From Halosimplex carlsbadense 2-9-1 (GTDB lineage: Archaea; Halobacteriota; Halobacteria; Halobacteriales; Haloarculaceae), in the NCBI RefSeq assembly GCF_000337455.1, contig NZ_AOIU01000043.1, forward strand, positions 60,395 to 124,394: DNA of 64,000 nucleotides, given 5' to 3'. The notes beneath the pieces are model-generated. The model was not told the origin of the DNA. It saw nothing but the letters and a program-made list of their open reading frames with translations, and did not search any database. The position numbers were made by a program, and so were the translations under genes. Every line of letters starts with the position of its first letter. The stretch's first letter is position 1. Shown here one piece after another: positions 26,374-34,180 of the stretch.

Positions 26374-26667
26374 TTCTAATCTCGTTTACTGATACGCGAT
26401 CGGGCTACGTAAACCGGTGACAATTTCACTCCGAGACGGTGTTATGAGTAACTGAGTGACACGCAGGGGGAAATCACGGTGCTAAATATGCAGACGTACT
26501 GAGCAGTCGATTCATCCCCTACACTGCTGAAGACAACTACCTTGTGAGCTATTTTATGATATTATAAATATAGGTGTGATAAAACCCTATCTGCTCGCAG
26601 GGAATCTGATTTTGACAGGATTTCGGGGCCAGATCAGTCTATCGTCCAAGAACGCTGAATCCGGCCC

Positions 26668-27477
26668 TCACTCGGCCACATCAACCAGTTGCTGGAGGTC
26701 GTTCGCCTGGCTGATCGCGTCGATGACCTTGCTCGCGAGGTCGTTCATGTCGTCCGCGAACGACTGTGTCGTGTCTGCGACCTCGTCGACGCTCTGCGAT
26801 GTCTCGACGGCGCTTTCCGCGATGGCGTCGAGGTCCTCGACGGTCTCGGTGATCGACGCCGACGCTGCGTCGGTTCGGTCGTCGACAGCTTCGATCCGCT
26901 CGATCGTATCCTCGGCGTCAGACTGCACCTCCGCGACGATGGCCTCGATCTCCGTGGCCTGTTGCTGGGCCTCTTCGGCGAGGGTCTTGACCTCGTCGGC
27001 GACGACGGCGAACCCGTCGCCGTCCGCTCCGACGCGGGCGGCCTCGATGGAGGCGTTCAGCGCAAGCATATTCGTCTGGTCGGCGATCTCGTTCAGGATC
27101 GCGGTGATATCGTCGATATCGTCGAGCGTCACCTGGAGCGCTTCGAGCCGTTCGCGCGCCTCTGTCGCTGCTTGGCGGGCCTCTCGGACGTCTTCGTGCG
27201 CCTCACGTGCGGAGGTCTGGGCCGTTTCGGCGCGGTCGACGGTTTCCGAACTCGACCGGTTCGCGTCAGCCGCGTTCCGTGACAGCGTCTCGATCACCTC
27301 GCTCGATTCGCTTAGCTCCGTCCCGACGGCCGAAAGCAGCCGACTGTGGTTCGCGGCGAGGTCGCTCGCCCGACGCTCCGATTCCCGGCCCTCGGATCCC
27401 TCGGTAGTTTCGTTCACGGGTCGCTCACGCTCCGATCTGGAACTGTCGAGTTTTCCATCTGTGTGTCGTTCGCACAC
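26668..27477 (-). CDS. soluble methyl-accepting chemotaxis transducer
   Basis: A 269-residue transducer with no membrane segment, consisting almost wholly of the MCP signalling coiled coil. The conserved hairpin tip, [20 protein letters not shown] followed by [15 protein letters not shown], contacts CheA and CheW. No sensory domain is present: only ~45 polar residues precede the coil, so the input must come from another protein or from the cytoplasmic redox state. A GTG at 27415-27417 (NETTEG) is an alternative start. It is divergent from the small zinc-finger gene at 27523. Confidence 0.88.
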   Translation of the reverse strand: MCERHTDGKLDSSRSERERPVNETTEGSEGRESERRASDLAANHSRLLSAVGTELSESSEVIETLSRNAADANRSSSETVDRAETAQTSAREAHEDVREARQAATEARERLEALQVTLDDIDDITAILNEIADQTNMLALNASIEAARVGADGDGFAVVADEVKTLAEEAQQQATEIEAIVAEVQSDAEDTIERIEAVDDRTDAASASITETVEDLDAIAESAVETSQSVDEVADTTQSFADDMNDLASKVIDAISQANDLQQLVDVAE

Positions 27478-27522
27478 AGCCTAACGAAATATATAACGGT
27501 TGAGGACGCGTTATCAGTCGCG

Positions 27523-27642
27523 ATGTCTGACAACGAGGAACACGCCTGTGACTGCGGTGCGACGTTCGACACGCTCAGCGAGCTCAAAGAGCACGCCAAA
27601 GAGAATCACCCGGACGCGTACAAGGAGAACTTCGGCGACTGA
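27523..27642 (+). CDS. 39-aa zinc-finger micro-protein
   Basis: ATG at 27523 lies about 28 nt after a clear TATA box (atatata, 27489-27495), so the mRNA is probably leaderless. The product has HACDCGATFDTLSELKEHAK followed by a final His, a single C2H2-like finger (Cys-x-Cys, then His about 14 residues on and a second His). Haloarchaea contain many one-finger proteins of this size, some of which influence swarming or biofilm. Specific role unknown. Confidence 0.75.
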   Translation: MSDNEEHACDCGATFDTLSELKEHAKENHPDAYKENFGD

Positions 27643-27699
27643 TCGGGAGCCCCGGCGCCGCCTCACGGAAGCGATACCCGCGGCTTTCTCGACGCACCA

Positions 27700-29067
27700 T
27701 CACGATAGCGTCACGTCCTGAAACGCGTACTCGACGACCTTGTTGAGCGTCGGGTGGGCGTGGATGATGTCCGTGATGTCCGACACCTGACCGGACCCCA
27801 CCCGCATCGCCACGACCACTTCGTGGATCATCGTCGACGCCTCGTAGCCGAGCATGTGACAACCGAGGATCTCGCCGTCCGGCGCCGCGAGCACCTTCAC
27901 GAACCCCTCGTCCAGCTTCTTCGCCCGACCCATCGGCGTGTCCGGAAGGTCCGCCCGGCCGACGACGTACTCCCGGCCCTCCTCCCGGAGCTCGTCCTCG
28001 GTCTTTCCGACGCCGGCCATCTGCGGTTCGGTGAAGATAGCGTGGGGCATCGCGGTGAAGTCGGCTCTCCGGTCACCACCGTGGACGACGTTTTCGACGG
28101 TCACCTGCGTCTCGTAGTCGCCCGAGTGTTTGAACATCGCGTTGTCGGCGATGTCGCCCTGCGCCCAGACGTTCTCGGCCGAGGTCTCGAGTCGGTCGTT
28201 CGTCACGACGAACCCCTTTTCGTCGGTCTCGATCCCGGCTGCATCGACGGCCAGCGTGTCGGTGTTGGGCCGGCGACCGAGCGCGACGAGCAGTGCCTCG
28301 CCGGTCGCTGCCGCCGTCTCGCCGTCTTCGGTCTCGGTGTGGACCGTCACGCCGTCGCCGTCGGACGTCACTTCGGTCGCGCGGTGGCCGGTGTAGATCT
28401 CGTGACGCTCGCGGGCGATTTCGGTGAACGTCTCGGCGACGTCCGGGTCCTCCCGCGGGACCAGCGTGTCCATCATCTCGACGATAGTCACGTCGGTCCC
28501 GAGCGATTCGAAGAAGTAGCCCAGTTCGACGGCGATGTACCCGCCGCCGAGGATCACCAGCGAGTCGGGCTGTTCGCGACGGTAGAGTGCCTCGGTGCTC
28601 GTCATGTATTCCACTTCGTCGAGGCCGTCGATGGGCGGGACGAGTGGTCGGGACCCCGCTGCGACGACGACCTTGTCGGCGCTGACCGTCTCGCTCCCCA
28701 CCTCGACGGTTCGCTCGTCGACAAAGACTGCCTCGTCTCTGTACAGGGTGAGATGCTCCTTGTCACGATACCTGTCTTCCATCCCTTCGGCGATCGGTGC
28801 GAGCGTTTCGTCCATGTCGTCGACGATAGCCGCGTAGTCGACGTCGTCGAGCGTCGCGTCGAGGAAAAACCGGCCGGCCTCGCGGACGTGGTTAGCGGCT
28901 GTCGCCGCCTGGATCAGCATCTTCGAGGGATTACAGCCGCGGTTGAGACACGTCCCGCCGAGCGGCCCCTTCTCGACGAGCGCCGTCTCGAGCCCCGCGT
29001 CGGCCGCCGCGGCGGCGACGTTGTTGCCGGTGCCCCCGCCGACGACGAGGACGTCGTAGTCGGCCAT
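27700..29067 (-). CDS. flavoprotein disulfide reductase (Lpd/MerA/GCR-like)
   Basis: A 455-residue class-I pyridine nucleotide-disulfide oxidoreductase. FAD is bound at VLVVGGGTGNNVAAA; the redox pair is Cys40-Cys45 in GGTCLNRGCNPSK; the NAD(P) motif is LVILGGGYIAVELG; the C-terminal catalytic His is in HAHPTLNKVVEYAF. There is no C-terminal Cys pair as in MerA and no lipoyl-dehydrogenase gene context, so bis-gamma-glutamylcystine reductase, the haloarchaeal low-molecular-weight thiol reductase, is a reasonable candidate. Its start ATG touches the stop of the HxlR gene at 29068, showing an operon under thiol or redox control. Confidence 0.87.
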   Translation of the reverse strand: MADYDVLVVGGGTGNNVAAAAADAGLETALVEKGPLGGTCLNRGCNPSKMLIQAATAANHVREAGRFFLDATLDDVDYAAIVDDMDETLAPIAEGMEDRYRDKEHLTLYRDEAVFVDERTVEVGSETVSADKVVVAAGSRPLVPPIDGLDEVEYMTSTEALYRREQPDSLVILGGGYIAVELGYFFESLGTDVTIVEMMDTLVPREDPDVAETFTEIARERHEIYTGHRATEVTSDGDGVTVHTETEDGETAAATGEALLVALGRRPNTDTLAVDAAGIETDEKGFVVTNDRLETSAENVWAQGDIADNAMFKHSGDYETQVTVENVVHGGDRRADFTAMPHAIFTEPQMAGVGKTEDELREEGREYVVGRADLPDTPMGRAKKLDEGFVKVLAAPDGEILGCHMLGYEASTMIHEVVVAMRVGSGQVSDITDIIHAHPTLNKVVEYAFQDVTLS

Positions 29068-29454
29068 CTACTCCGCCTCCCGGTCCGGGCCGTGTTCGGC
29101 GCCCCACTCGATGAGTGCCGAGACGACGGGTTCCAGCCCGCGTCCGCGCTCGGTCAGCGAATACTGTACGCGAACCGGCTGGTCGCTCACGACCTCCCGG
29201 TCGACGAGGCCGTCGTCTTCGAGTCGAGTCAGACTCTCCGAGAGCATCTTCGAGGAGACGCCGACGATCGCCGATTTCAGTGCGCTGAAACCCATCGGGC
29301 CGTTCTCCAGCAGGCGGTACACGATACGGAGGTGCCACTTCCGTCCGAGGGTGTCTTGCACCGCGTCGAACACGTCGTCCGGATCGGTGAAAAGCAGGTC
29401 GCCGCTCCCCGTACTAGACATCTGCCACGACACTCCAGTCGATTCTGAACTCAT
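29068..29454 (-). CDS. HxlR-family regulator
   Basis: A 128-residue winged-helix regulator. The core is LGRKWHLRIVYRLLENGPMGF, a recognition helix region SSKMLSESLTRLEDDGLV, and a wing at PVRVQYSLTERGRGLEPVV. Unlike the HxlR protein at 15240 it has no cysteines, so it does not use a thiol switch of its own. It is translated together with the disulfide reductase just downstream. A dyad with 7-bp arms at 29478-29498, 24 bp upstream of its start, is a probable autoregulatory operator. Confidence 0.9.
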   Translation of the reverse strand: MSSESTGVSWQMSSTGSGDLLFTDPDDVFDAVQDTLGRKWHLRIVYRLLENGPMGFSALKSAIVGVSSKMLSESLTRLEDDGLVDREVVSDQPVRVQYSLTERGRGLEPVVSALIEWGAEHGPDREAE

Positions 29455-29477
29455 GCGTTACCTCCACTGACACGGCG

Positions 29478-29498
29478 TGTGATACTCAAACTATCACA
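29478..29498. promoter_or_regulatory. operator-like dyad upstream of hxlR
   Basis: Perfect arms TGTGATA (29478-29484) and TATCACA (29492-29498) are separated by 7 bp. The centre-to-centre spacing is suitable for a winged-helix dimer. It lies 24-44 bp upstream of the HxlR start at 29454 and overlaps the expected TATA position on the minus strand, so binding would repress the hxlR-reductase operon. Confidence 0.55.
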
Positions 29499-29543
29499 GA
29501 CCGGGATCCCCGTTCCGAATCACCGTCAGAATTATATACTAGA

Positions 29544-30176
29544 TTAGTCTTCGGACTGCGCGTCTCGAAACCGTTCCCAGAAGACCTCGTTCAGCCCCCC
29601 ATCCAGATTGCTCTCCCGATAGTCCTCTTTGGTGAGGTTCGCCTCCTCGATGAGCGACGCCGCTTCACCGGCCCAGGCATAGAACCCCACGAGCGTCTCC
29701 TCACGCATTTCGTCTAAGTCGATCGAGTGGTAGACGTTGACGAATCCGCCCGACTCGCGATTGAGCTGGGACTTTTCGAGCAGTCCGAATTCGACGAGTT
29801 CGTTGAGGTAGTTCCGAACGGTGCTCTCGTCGTAGTCGAGTCGGTCGGCCAGTTCCCCCGGCGATAGCGGCCCCTCACCGATGACACAGAGGCAGATGTC
29901 GAGTCCCGGTTTGGGGAGGCCGAACGCGTCGAGCAGCACCTGTCGGATATCGGGCGGCCGAATGTCGAGCTTCGTCTCCCGCACGCGCTCCATCGGCTCG
30001 TCGTGGCAGGTCATTCCGCCGTCGCAGTCCTGCATCGTGAGCACGACGTTGTTGCAATCTCGACACCGATAGATCGCGTATTCGCGGTCCGCGAGGCTGA
30101 CCTCGCTTCGATCCCCGTCGCGCTCGAGTTCGTGCAGTGCCCCGGCGATCCCATCTGACTGATTCTCGTCGCTCAT
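29544..30176 (-). CDS. zinc-ribbon plus TrmB-like HTH regulator
   Basis: A 210-residue regulator from the ATG at 30174-30176. Residues 28-60 hold a zinc ribbon (YRCRDCNNVVL, then DCDGGMTCHDEP) with CxxC and C-x5-CH pairs. A winged helix follows (GLDICLCVIGEGPLSPGELADRL, then DESTVRNYLNELVEFGLL and a wing near GGFVNVYH). The C-terminal helix may dimerise. Upstream in-frame sequence toward 30461 overlaps the palindrome and is not coding. The zinc ribbon suggests a metal or redox sensor. Downstream of it lies the hxlR operon on the same strand. Confidence 0.85.
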   Translation of the reverse strand: MSDENQSDGIAGALHELERDGDRSEVSLADREYAIYRCRDCNNVVLTMQDCDGGMTCHDEPMERVRETKLDIRPPDIRQVLLDAFGLPKPGLDICLCVIGEGPLSPGELADRLDYDESTVRNYLNELVEFGLLEKSQLNRESGGFVNVYHSIDLDEMREETLVGFYAWAGEAASLIEEANLTKEDYRESNLDGGLNEVFWERFRDAQSED

Positions 30177-30258
30177 TGTCTGAACCCTTTCGTACGCTTG
30201 GATGGAGGCACACGTGTTTGTACGAGAAGAGCCCTCTTGAAACTTTGAGTCGCCGTCG

Positions 30259-30339
30259 TACGGAGTATTGCAAGACAGTCCGGGATCGACCGCACGCAGT
30301 TCGTGCGCTCGACCCGGGAAACGCTCGCAATACTCCGTA
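30259..30339. repeat. ~80-nt near-palindrome, copy 2
   Basis: The sequence 30259-30339 starts tacggagtattgc and ends in its near-complement gcaatactccgta. The stem is ~34 bp with a few mismatches, and the central loop carries acgcagttcgt. On the minus strand it begins exactly after the TGA (30340-30342) of the HTH gene, as copy 1 does for the redoxin gene. The 26 bases at 30268-30293 match 12016-12041 perfectly on the opposite strand. Confidence 0.8.
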
Positions 30340-30600
30340 TCACTCTTCGACGAGATCCAGAACGAGCACGTCGTCGGGGTCGATGTCGAGTGCGAGAAGT
30401 TCCCGTGCGGTGACGGTCGGTCGATACCCTTGCTCCGTCGACTCGAGCAGTTCCAACTCACAGAGAGATTCGAGTGGGCGCGTGAGCGCTTCTTCGGAGA
30501 GTCCCTGTGACTCGGCGATGCTGTGAGCTGTCACCGGCTCGTCCGAGTTCTGATACTGGTCGACGACCGCGACCAGTACTGTGTGAGATGACGGAGACAT
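30340..30600 (-). CDS. small winged-helix protein
   Basis: An 86-residue protein from the ATG at 30598-30600. It is essentially one helix-turn-helix: VLVAVVDQYQNSDEPVTAHS, EEALTRPLESLCELELLEST and a wing YRPTVTARELLALD, with an acidic tail DPDDVLVLDLVEE. This resembles single-domain haloarchaeal HTH proteins. A dyad at 30635-30656 lies just upstream and may be its operator. The gene ends at the long palindrome copy 2, and the zinc-ribbon regulator starts 163 bp further downstream on the same strand. Confidence 0.7.
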   Translation of the reverse strand: MSPSSHTVLVAVVDQYQNSDEPVTAHSIAESQGLSEEALTRPLESLCELELLESTEQGYRPTVTARELLALDIDPDDVLVLDLVEE

Positions 30601-31022
30601 TGGGGAGTCCGATCGTGTACGAGAGGTGATCAACGTCTGCTCGGATAGTAGCAGACCGATCGAATAGGTCTTGCTGACGGGTAGTACACCGTGTTACGTC
30701 GAGTTCACCCCGACCGAGATCAGGGATGTGAATGAATTGTTAAAAACCATCCGCCGGGGGAGACGGAATGGGAGTTGTGGGCAGATGGGAAGGGGTCGGG
30801 TTCGGGCGCGACGGTTCATCGCTAGTCGGCTTCGGAGCGTCTACCGACGGGCAGCTAGCGACACTTCGCCGCACGTCATCCTCGGTGGAGTGTGATATTA
30901 TAGCTGTTCCGTGTATGCATCTTTCTCACATCAGCGCACGAAGACGACCAGGTAACCTGCAGGAAGCCGCGTTACGCCGGTCTTAGGCGTCATTTATTGA
31001 GGTGAACACGCGAACGGACCGT
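30601..31022. other. 422-bp intergenic region with operator-like dyad
   Basis: A dyad with arms GTCTGCT (30635-30641) and AGCAGAC (30650-30656) sits 35-56 bp upstream of the HTH start at 30600. A TATA-like catttattg at 30991-30999 serves the citrate synthase remnant at 31023. A 72-codon frame at 30768 also has a TATA-like ttgttaaaaa ~28 nt ahead, but its basic composition argues against a haloarchaeal protein. Confidence 0.5.
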
Positions 31023-31247
31023 ATGACCGACCAGGTGCGGCACGGTCTCGAAGGCGTGCTCGTAACGGAATCGAAGCTCTCGAAGATAGACGGCGACGCG
31101 GGTGAACTGTGGTACCGCGGCTATCCGATCGCCGAACTCGCCCGACAGGCCACCTTCGAGGAGGTTCTGTACCTGCTGTGGAACGGGTCGGTACCGACGC
31201 GGTCGGAACTCGCTTCGTTCGTCGACGAGCAGTCGTCCGACCCGTGA
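31023..31247 (+). pseudogene. citrate synthase N-terminal fragment
   Basis: A 74-residue open frame starting MTDQVRHGLEGVLVTESKLS and continuing GELWYRGYPIAELARQATFEEVLYLLWNG is unmistakably the N-terminus of citrate synthase, which is normally ~380 residues. It stops at TGA 31245-31247 just after FVDEQSSDP, and no further citrate synthase sequence follows; the next gene encodes a membrane protein. The promoter (catttattg ~28 nt upstream) is intact. This is a truncated pseudogene, not a functional enzyme: the catalytic His and Asp of the large domain are missing. Confidence 0.85.
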
Positions 31248-31299
31248 CCGTCCCGGACCGATTTCGGACGCCACTGTCGGGCCCCGGGAGTGTCCAGCG

Positions 31300-32184
31300 A
31301 TGAGATTCGAACCGCTGCGGGCGCGATTCGAACCGCTGGTCCATCTGGGGACCGGACTTCGGTCCGCGTTCGGAGAGCTACTGGACCAGGAGTTCGGGTA
31401 TTCGACGGGACACCTCGCGGCGATGCTGAACACCTGCCTGTTCGCACCGTCACTGCTCACCTTCTGGTTCGTCAACGGCGTTCTAGACTTTTCGACAGCG
31501 GTCGCGATCGGTGCGGTCACCAGCCCCGGCGGCCTGCAGGTCCGTCTGATCGCCTACCTGTTTCTGGTACCGACCTTCCTGGTCGTGCGAATCGCGGTCC
31601 ACCTGCTCCATCCCGGCCACAGGCGACAGGTCCTCTCGGGCTCGTGCCCGAACACGCGGCTGGTGAGCCTCGACTGGTTCAGCACGGGGATCCTCGCGAC
31701 CGGACTCCCGCTCGCGCTCCAGGACCTCGGCCCCTGGCTCGCGATGAATGTCGTCTTCCTCGTCGGTCTGTTCGTCGTTCCCCGCTTCGTCGACGACACT
31801 CGGGCCGGAATGGTCAAACTGCTCGCTATCGCAGCCGGGAGTCTGGTCTTCCTGTACGCGAACTACGGCGGGGCGGTCGGCCTGCTCCCGGAACCGTCGA
31901 CGGTCCTCGGCCCCGTCGCGACGTTCAGGCTCGGTGACGAGGCTACCCGATGGCTGCTGCGGGCGTTCAACAGCGTCCTGTTCGGACCGATCCTCGTGGG
32001 TCTGTTCGGCGGGATGATGAATCGTATTCTCACCCGACCGGAACTCTCGGGCATCCCGCTCGCGGAGTACGCACTCCCGGCCCGGGACCCAGACTCAGTC
32101 GTTCTGACGAGCGCTGCCTTGGGGACCGCGTTCTATCTCGTCGTCGTCTTCCTGCTCACGGGTCGATCGACCCTGATCCTGTGA
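31300..32184 (+). CDS. polytopic membrane protein, unknown function
   Basis: A 294-residue protein with about seven hydrophobic segments (for example LNTCLFAPSLLTFWFVNGVL, LIAYLFLVPTFLVVRIAVHL, WLAMNVVFLVGLFVVPRF and AALGTAFYLVVVFLLTG). The N-terminus contains a short internal duplication, RFEPLRARFEPL, encoded by a direct DNA repeat at ~31304-31339. I do not recognise the family. It begins 52 bp after the truncated citrate synthase gene and ends 9 bp before a convergent gene. Confidence 0.7.
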   Translation: MRFEPLRARFEPLVHLGTGLRSAFGELLDQEFGYSTGHLAAMLNTCLFAPSLLTFWFVNGVLDFSTAVAIGAVTSPGGLQVRLIAYLFLVPTFLVVRIAVHLLHPGHRRQVLSGSCPNTRLVSLDWFSTGILATGLPLALQDLGPWLAMNVVFLVGLFVVPRFVDDTRAGMVKLLAIAAGSLVFLYANYGGAVGLLPEPSTVLGPVATFRLGDEATRWLLRAFNSVLFGPILVGLFGGMMNRILTRPELSGIPLAEYALPARDPDSVVLTSAALGTAFYLVVVFLLTGRSTLIL

Positions 32185-32193
32185 ATATCCGTC

Positions 32194-32799
32194 TCAGGAC
32201 CGCTCGACGACGACCCGGACCTGGTCGCCGCTTCGCAACCCGTACGACCTGGGGGTCACCGGTTCACCGTTCACCGTGATCCGAACCGTCGTGTTCGCAC
32301 TCCCGTCTCGGTACGTCGTCCCCTGATATGTCACCGACGACTCCGTCGCGTTGAATCCGAGTGTGCCGAGCGCGTACTGGAGCGTTACGCCCCGAGCGTG
32401 GACGTGCCACCGCGTCCCGCGGCCGCCCTCGAAGTGGAACGCGTTCGACTGCATCTGATATCGCTGCCGCCCGAAATCGACCTGTTGACCGTTCACGACC
32501 ATCTCCATCGTCCCGTGGTAGTGGACCGCACCGAGGTCGGTCGGTTCCTGCCCTGGGGTCACGTCTCCGCCGCCCCCCGACGGCGAGAACAGCACGAATC
32601 CGACGATCGCCACCGTGACGACCAGAATCCCGCCCAACAGGATCGGCCCCGTGGCGCGCGTCTCCTCGTCGTCACCTTCGTCGACACCGACTCGTCGTCT
32701 GTCGATCGGTCCGAGTTCCCCGAGATGTTGGCCCTCGAGATGGTCGAGATACGCCGATTCGCTCTCGAACGATTCGTCGCAGTAGTTGCACTCCGGCAT
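32194..32799 (-). CDS. C2H2 zinc-finger membrane-anchored protein
   Basis: A 201-residue protein with an N-terminal C2H2 finger (ECNYCDESFESESAYLDHLEGQH), an acidic linker, a single membrane helix (ILLGGILVVTVAIVGFVLFS) and a ~115-residue extracytoplasmic domain rich in His and beta strands (AVHYHGTMEMVVNGQQVDFG ... GRGTRWHVHARGVTLQYALG). The finger would stay in the cytoplasm and the outer domain could bind a ligand or metal through HYHG and HVHARG. The topology suggests a sensor or a redox-associated protein. No named function. It is convergent with the membrane gene before it. Confidence 0.75.
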   Translation of the reverse strand: MPECNYCDESFESESAYLDHLEGQHLGELGPIDRRRVGVDEGDDEETRATGPILLGGILVVTVAIVGFVLFSPSGGGGDVTPGQEPTDLGAVHYHGTMEMVVNGQQVDFGRQRYQMQSNAFHFEGGRGTRWHVHARGVTLQYALGTLGFNATESSVTYQGTTYRDGSANTTVRITVNGEPVTPRSYGLRSGDQVRVVVERS

Positions 32800-32926
32800 T
32801 CTCTCATCTCCAGGGAGTCACGAAACTGGCTTCAACGCCCGGTAACGTGCCCGTAACCCGATTCTCGGCCCGACGGTTCCGGACCGTCGGTTCGGGTTCC
32901 GACCAGCTCGATCCGCTCCCGTCGAG

Positions 32927-33205
32927 TCACTCGCAGTCCATCGAACAGTCGTACGACTTGCTGTATATCCAGTAGCCGTCGTCGTCGTCGGGCGCCGCTA
33001 GCGTGGCGTAGTCCAGCGAGAGTCGTGGTTCGTTGTCCCGGTTGAGCGTCTCGACGTGGTGCCACTCGCCGTCCGGTTCGGAGAGCGTCGCGCGGTACTG
33101 CCAGACGCGAACGCGTTCCTCGGTTACCCGGACCGCGTACGACTCCGGTCGAACGTCTGCCTGTGGCGGACGCTCCGCTTCCGTCGGAAGCGTTTCTCCG
33201 ACCAT
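32927..33205 (-). CDS. hypothetical protein, 92 aa
   Basis: A 92-residue acidic, soluble protein, reading MVGETLPTEAERPPQADVRP ... VWQYRATLSEPDGEWHHVET, and ending in YDCSMDCE with a C-x3-C pair at the extreme C-terminus. The middle looks beta-rich. I know no family. It has its own upstream region and lies on the same strand as the zinc-finger membrane gene, 127 bp upstream of that gene's start. Confidence 0.55.
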   Translation of the reverse strand: MVGETLPTEAERPPQADVRPESYAVRVTEERVRVWQYRATLSEPDGEWHHVETLNRDNEPRLSLDYATLAAPDDDDGYWIYSKSYDCSMDCE

Positions 33206-33564
33206 ACTCTCCTAACGGGCGGGATCGGATTAACTGTATCCCGGATATTCGTGACGGATGCACGACTGCTCTGAAGCCTGGCGGGTCTCAAGACACGCAT
33301 GGCGGTGTCTATTCTCGTAATTTCAGTGGGTAACGCCTCCATCACCGCACAATTAGATAGGCGCGGCGGCTGGAACTTTACACGAGTTCGGATTCCGGAA
33401 CGAGCTGAACGAAAATCCACTGGCACAGGGTACTCGAACGCGATGGACTCCCCGAAGGGCGACCCCGTGTGACGGGGGCCGATTGACGCTGCACTAAGAT
33501 TCCACGTGAGGCGGTAACTCGGTGGTTAGCGAGATATTATTACCATGTGTCGCCGGGTGATCGT
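33206..33564. other. 359-bp region with a possible 57-aa ORF
   Basis: An ATG at 33299 opens a 57-codon frame ending at TGA 33470-33472; its central GGWNFTRVRIPERAERKS is not recognised. A small hairpin with arms CCCCGT/ACGGGG (33463-33477) overlaps its end. A TATA-like gatattatt at 33532-33540 belongs to the peroxiredoxin gene. Nothing else is evident. Confidence 0.3.
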
Positions 33565-34068
33565 ATGCTCGATGTCGGCGACACTGCACCGGAGTTCACC
33601 CTCCCGGGAACCGCTCGCGACGACGACGGGAACGACAGGGACGACATCGCCGAGTACTCCCTCTCCGCGGCGCTCGAAGAGCGTCCGGTCCTGCTGAATT
33701 TTTACGTGTTCAATTTCCATCCGGCCTGCCGGGAGAACGTCTGTTCGCTACACAACCTGTCGTGGTTCGACCTCGACGACGGCATCACTGTCTACGGTAT
33801 CTCGACCGACAGCGTCCACAGTCATCGGGAGTTCGCGCGCCAGGAGACGCTCGGATTTCCACTGCTCTCAGACAGCGACGGGAGCGTTGCCGCGTCCTAC
33901 GACGTCCTCGCAGACGAGATCGCGCGTCACAGGCAGGTCGCCCAGCGCTCGGTCTTCCTGATCGACCGGTCCGGGACCGTGCGCTACGCCTGGAGCGCCG
34001 AGACGCCCTCACAGCAGCCAGACTGGACGGAAATCAAACGTGCGACCGACCTGTTCGAACCGTCCTGA
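33565..34068 (+). CDS. peroxiredoxin (AhpC/TSA family)
   Basis: A 167-residue redoxin. ATG 33565 is chosen over GTG 33547 because the TATA box (gatattatt) is ~28 nt upstream. Thioredoxin-fold signatures: GDTAPEFTLPG at the N-terminus, then LLNFYVFNFHPACRENVCSL with Cys55 as peroxidatic residue and Cys60 nearby, and GFPLLSDSDGSVAASYDVL. The classical PxxxT/SxxC arrangement is altered (FHPAC), so peroxidase activity is likely but not certain. It is followed on the same strand by the Rieske-glutamate synthase gene. Confidence 0.85.
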   Translation: MLDVGDTAPEFTLPGTARDDDGNDRDDIAEYSLSAALEERPVLLNFYVFNFHPACRENVCSLHNLSWFDLDDGITVYGISTDSVHSHREFARQETLGFPLLSDSDGSVAASYDVLADEIARHRQVAQRSVFLIDRSGTVRYAWSAETPSQQPDWTEIKRATDLFEPS

Positions 34069-34180
34069 GACCGGGTTGGCTAGAGGTCGATGTCACGAGT
34101 GGGTCGAACTGCCCCACTACGGCATCGGATTACGTCGGTGTAAGCTACAGTTAATCGCCCGGCAAAACAGTTTCCACGAA

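Noticed and set aside
27754..29448. 564-residue plus-strand frame
   Set aside because: It is antisense to the flavoprotein disulfide reductase and HxlR genes, both with complete motifs.
30768..30986. 72-codon frame with a TATA-like box at the leaderless distance
   Set aside because: The basic, low-acid composition and lack of any motif make it unlikely; the promoter resemblance is probably chance.
33340..33420. Possible tRNA-like sequence (gagttcggattcc resembles a T-arm)
   Set aside because: The T-loop lacks the invariant A and no acceptor or anticodon stem can be paired around it.
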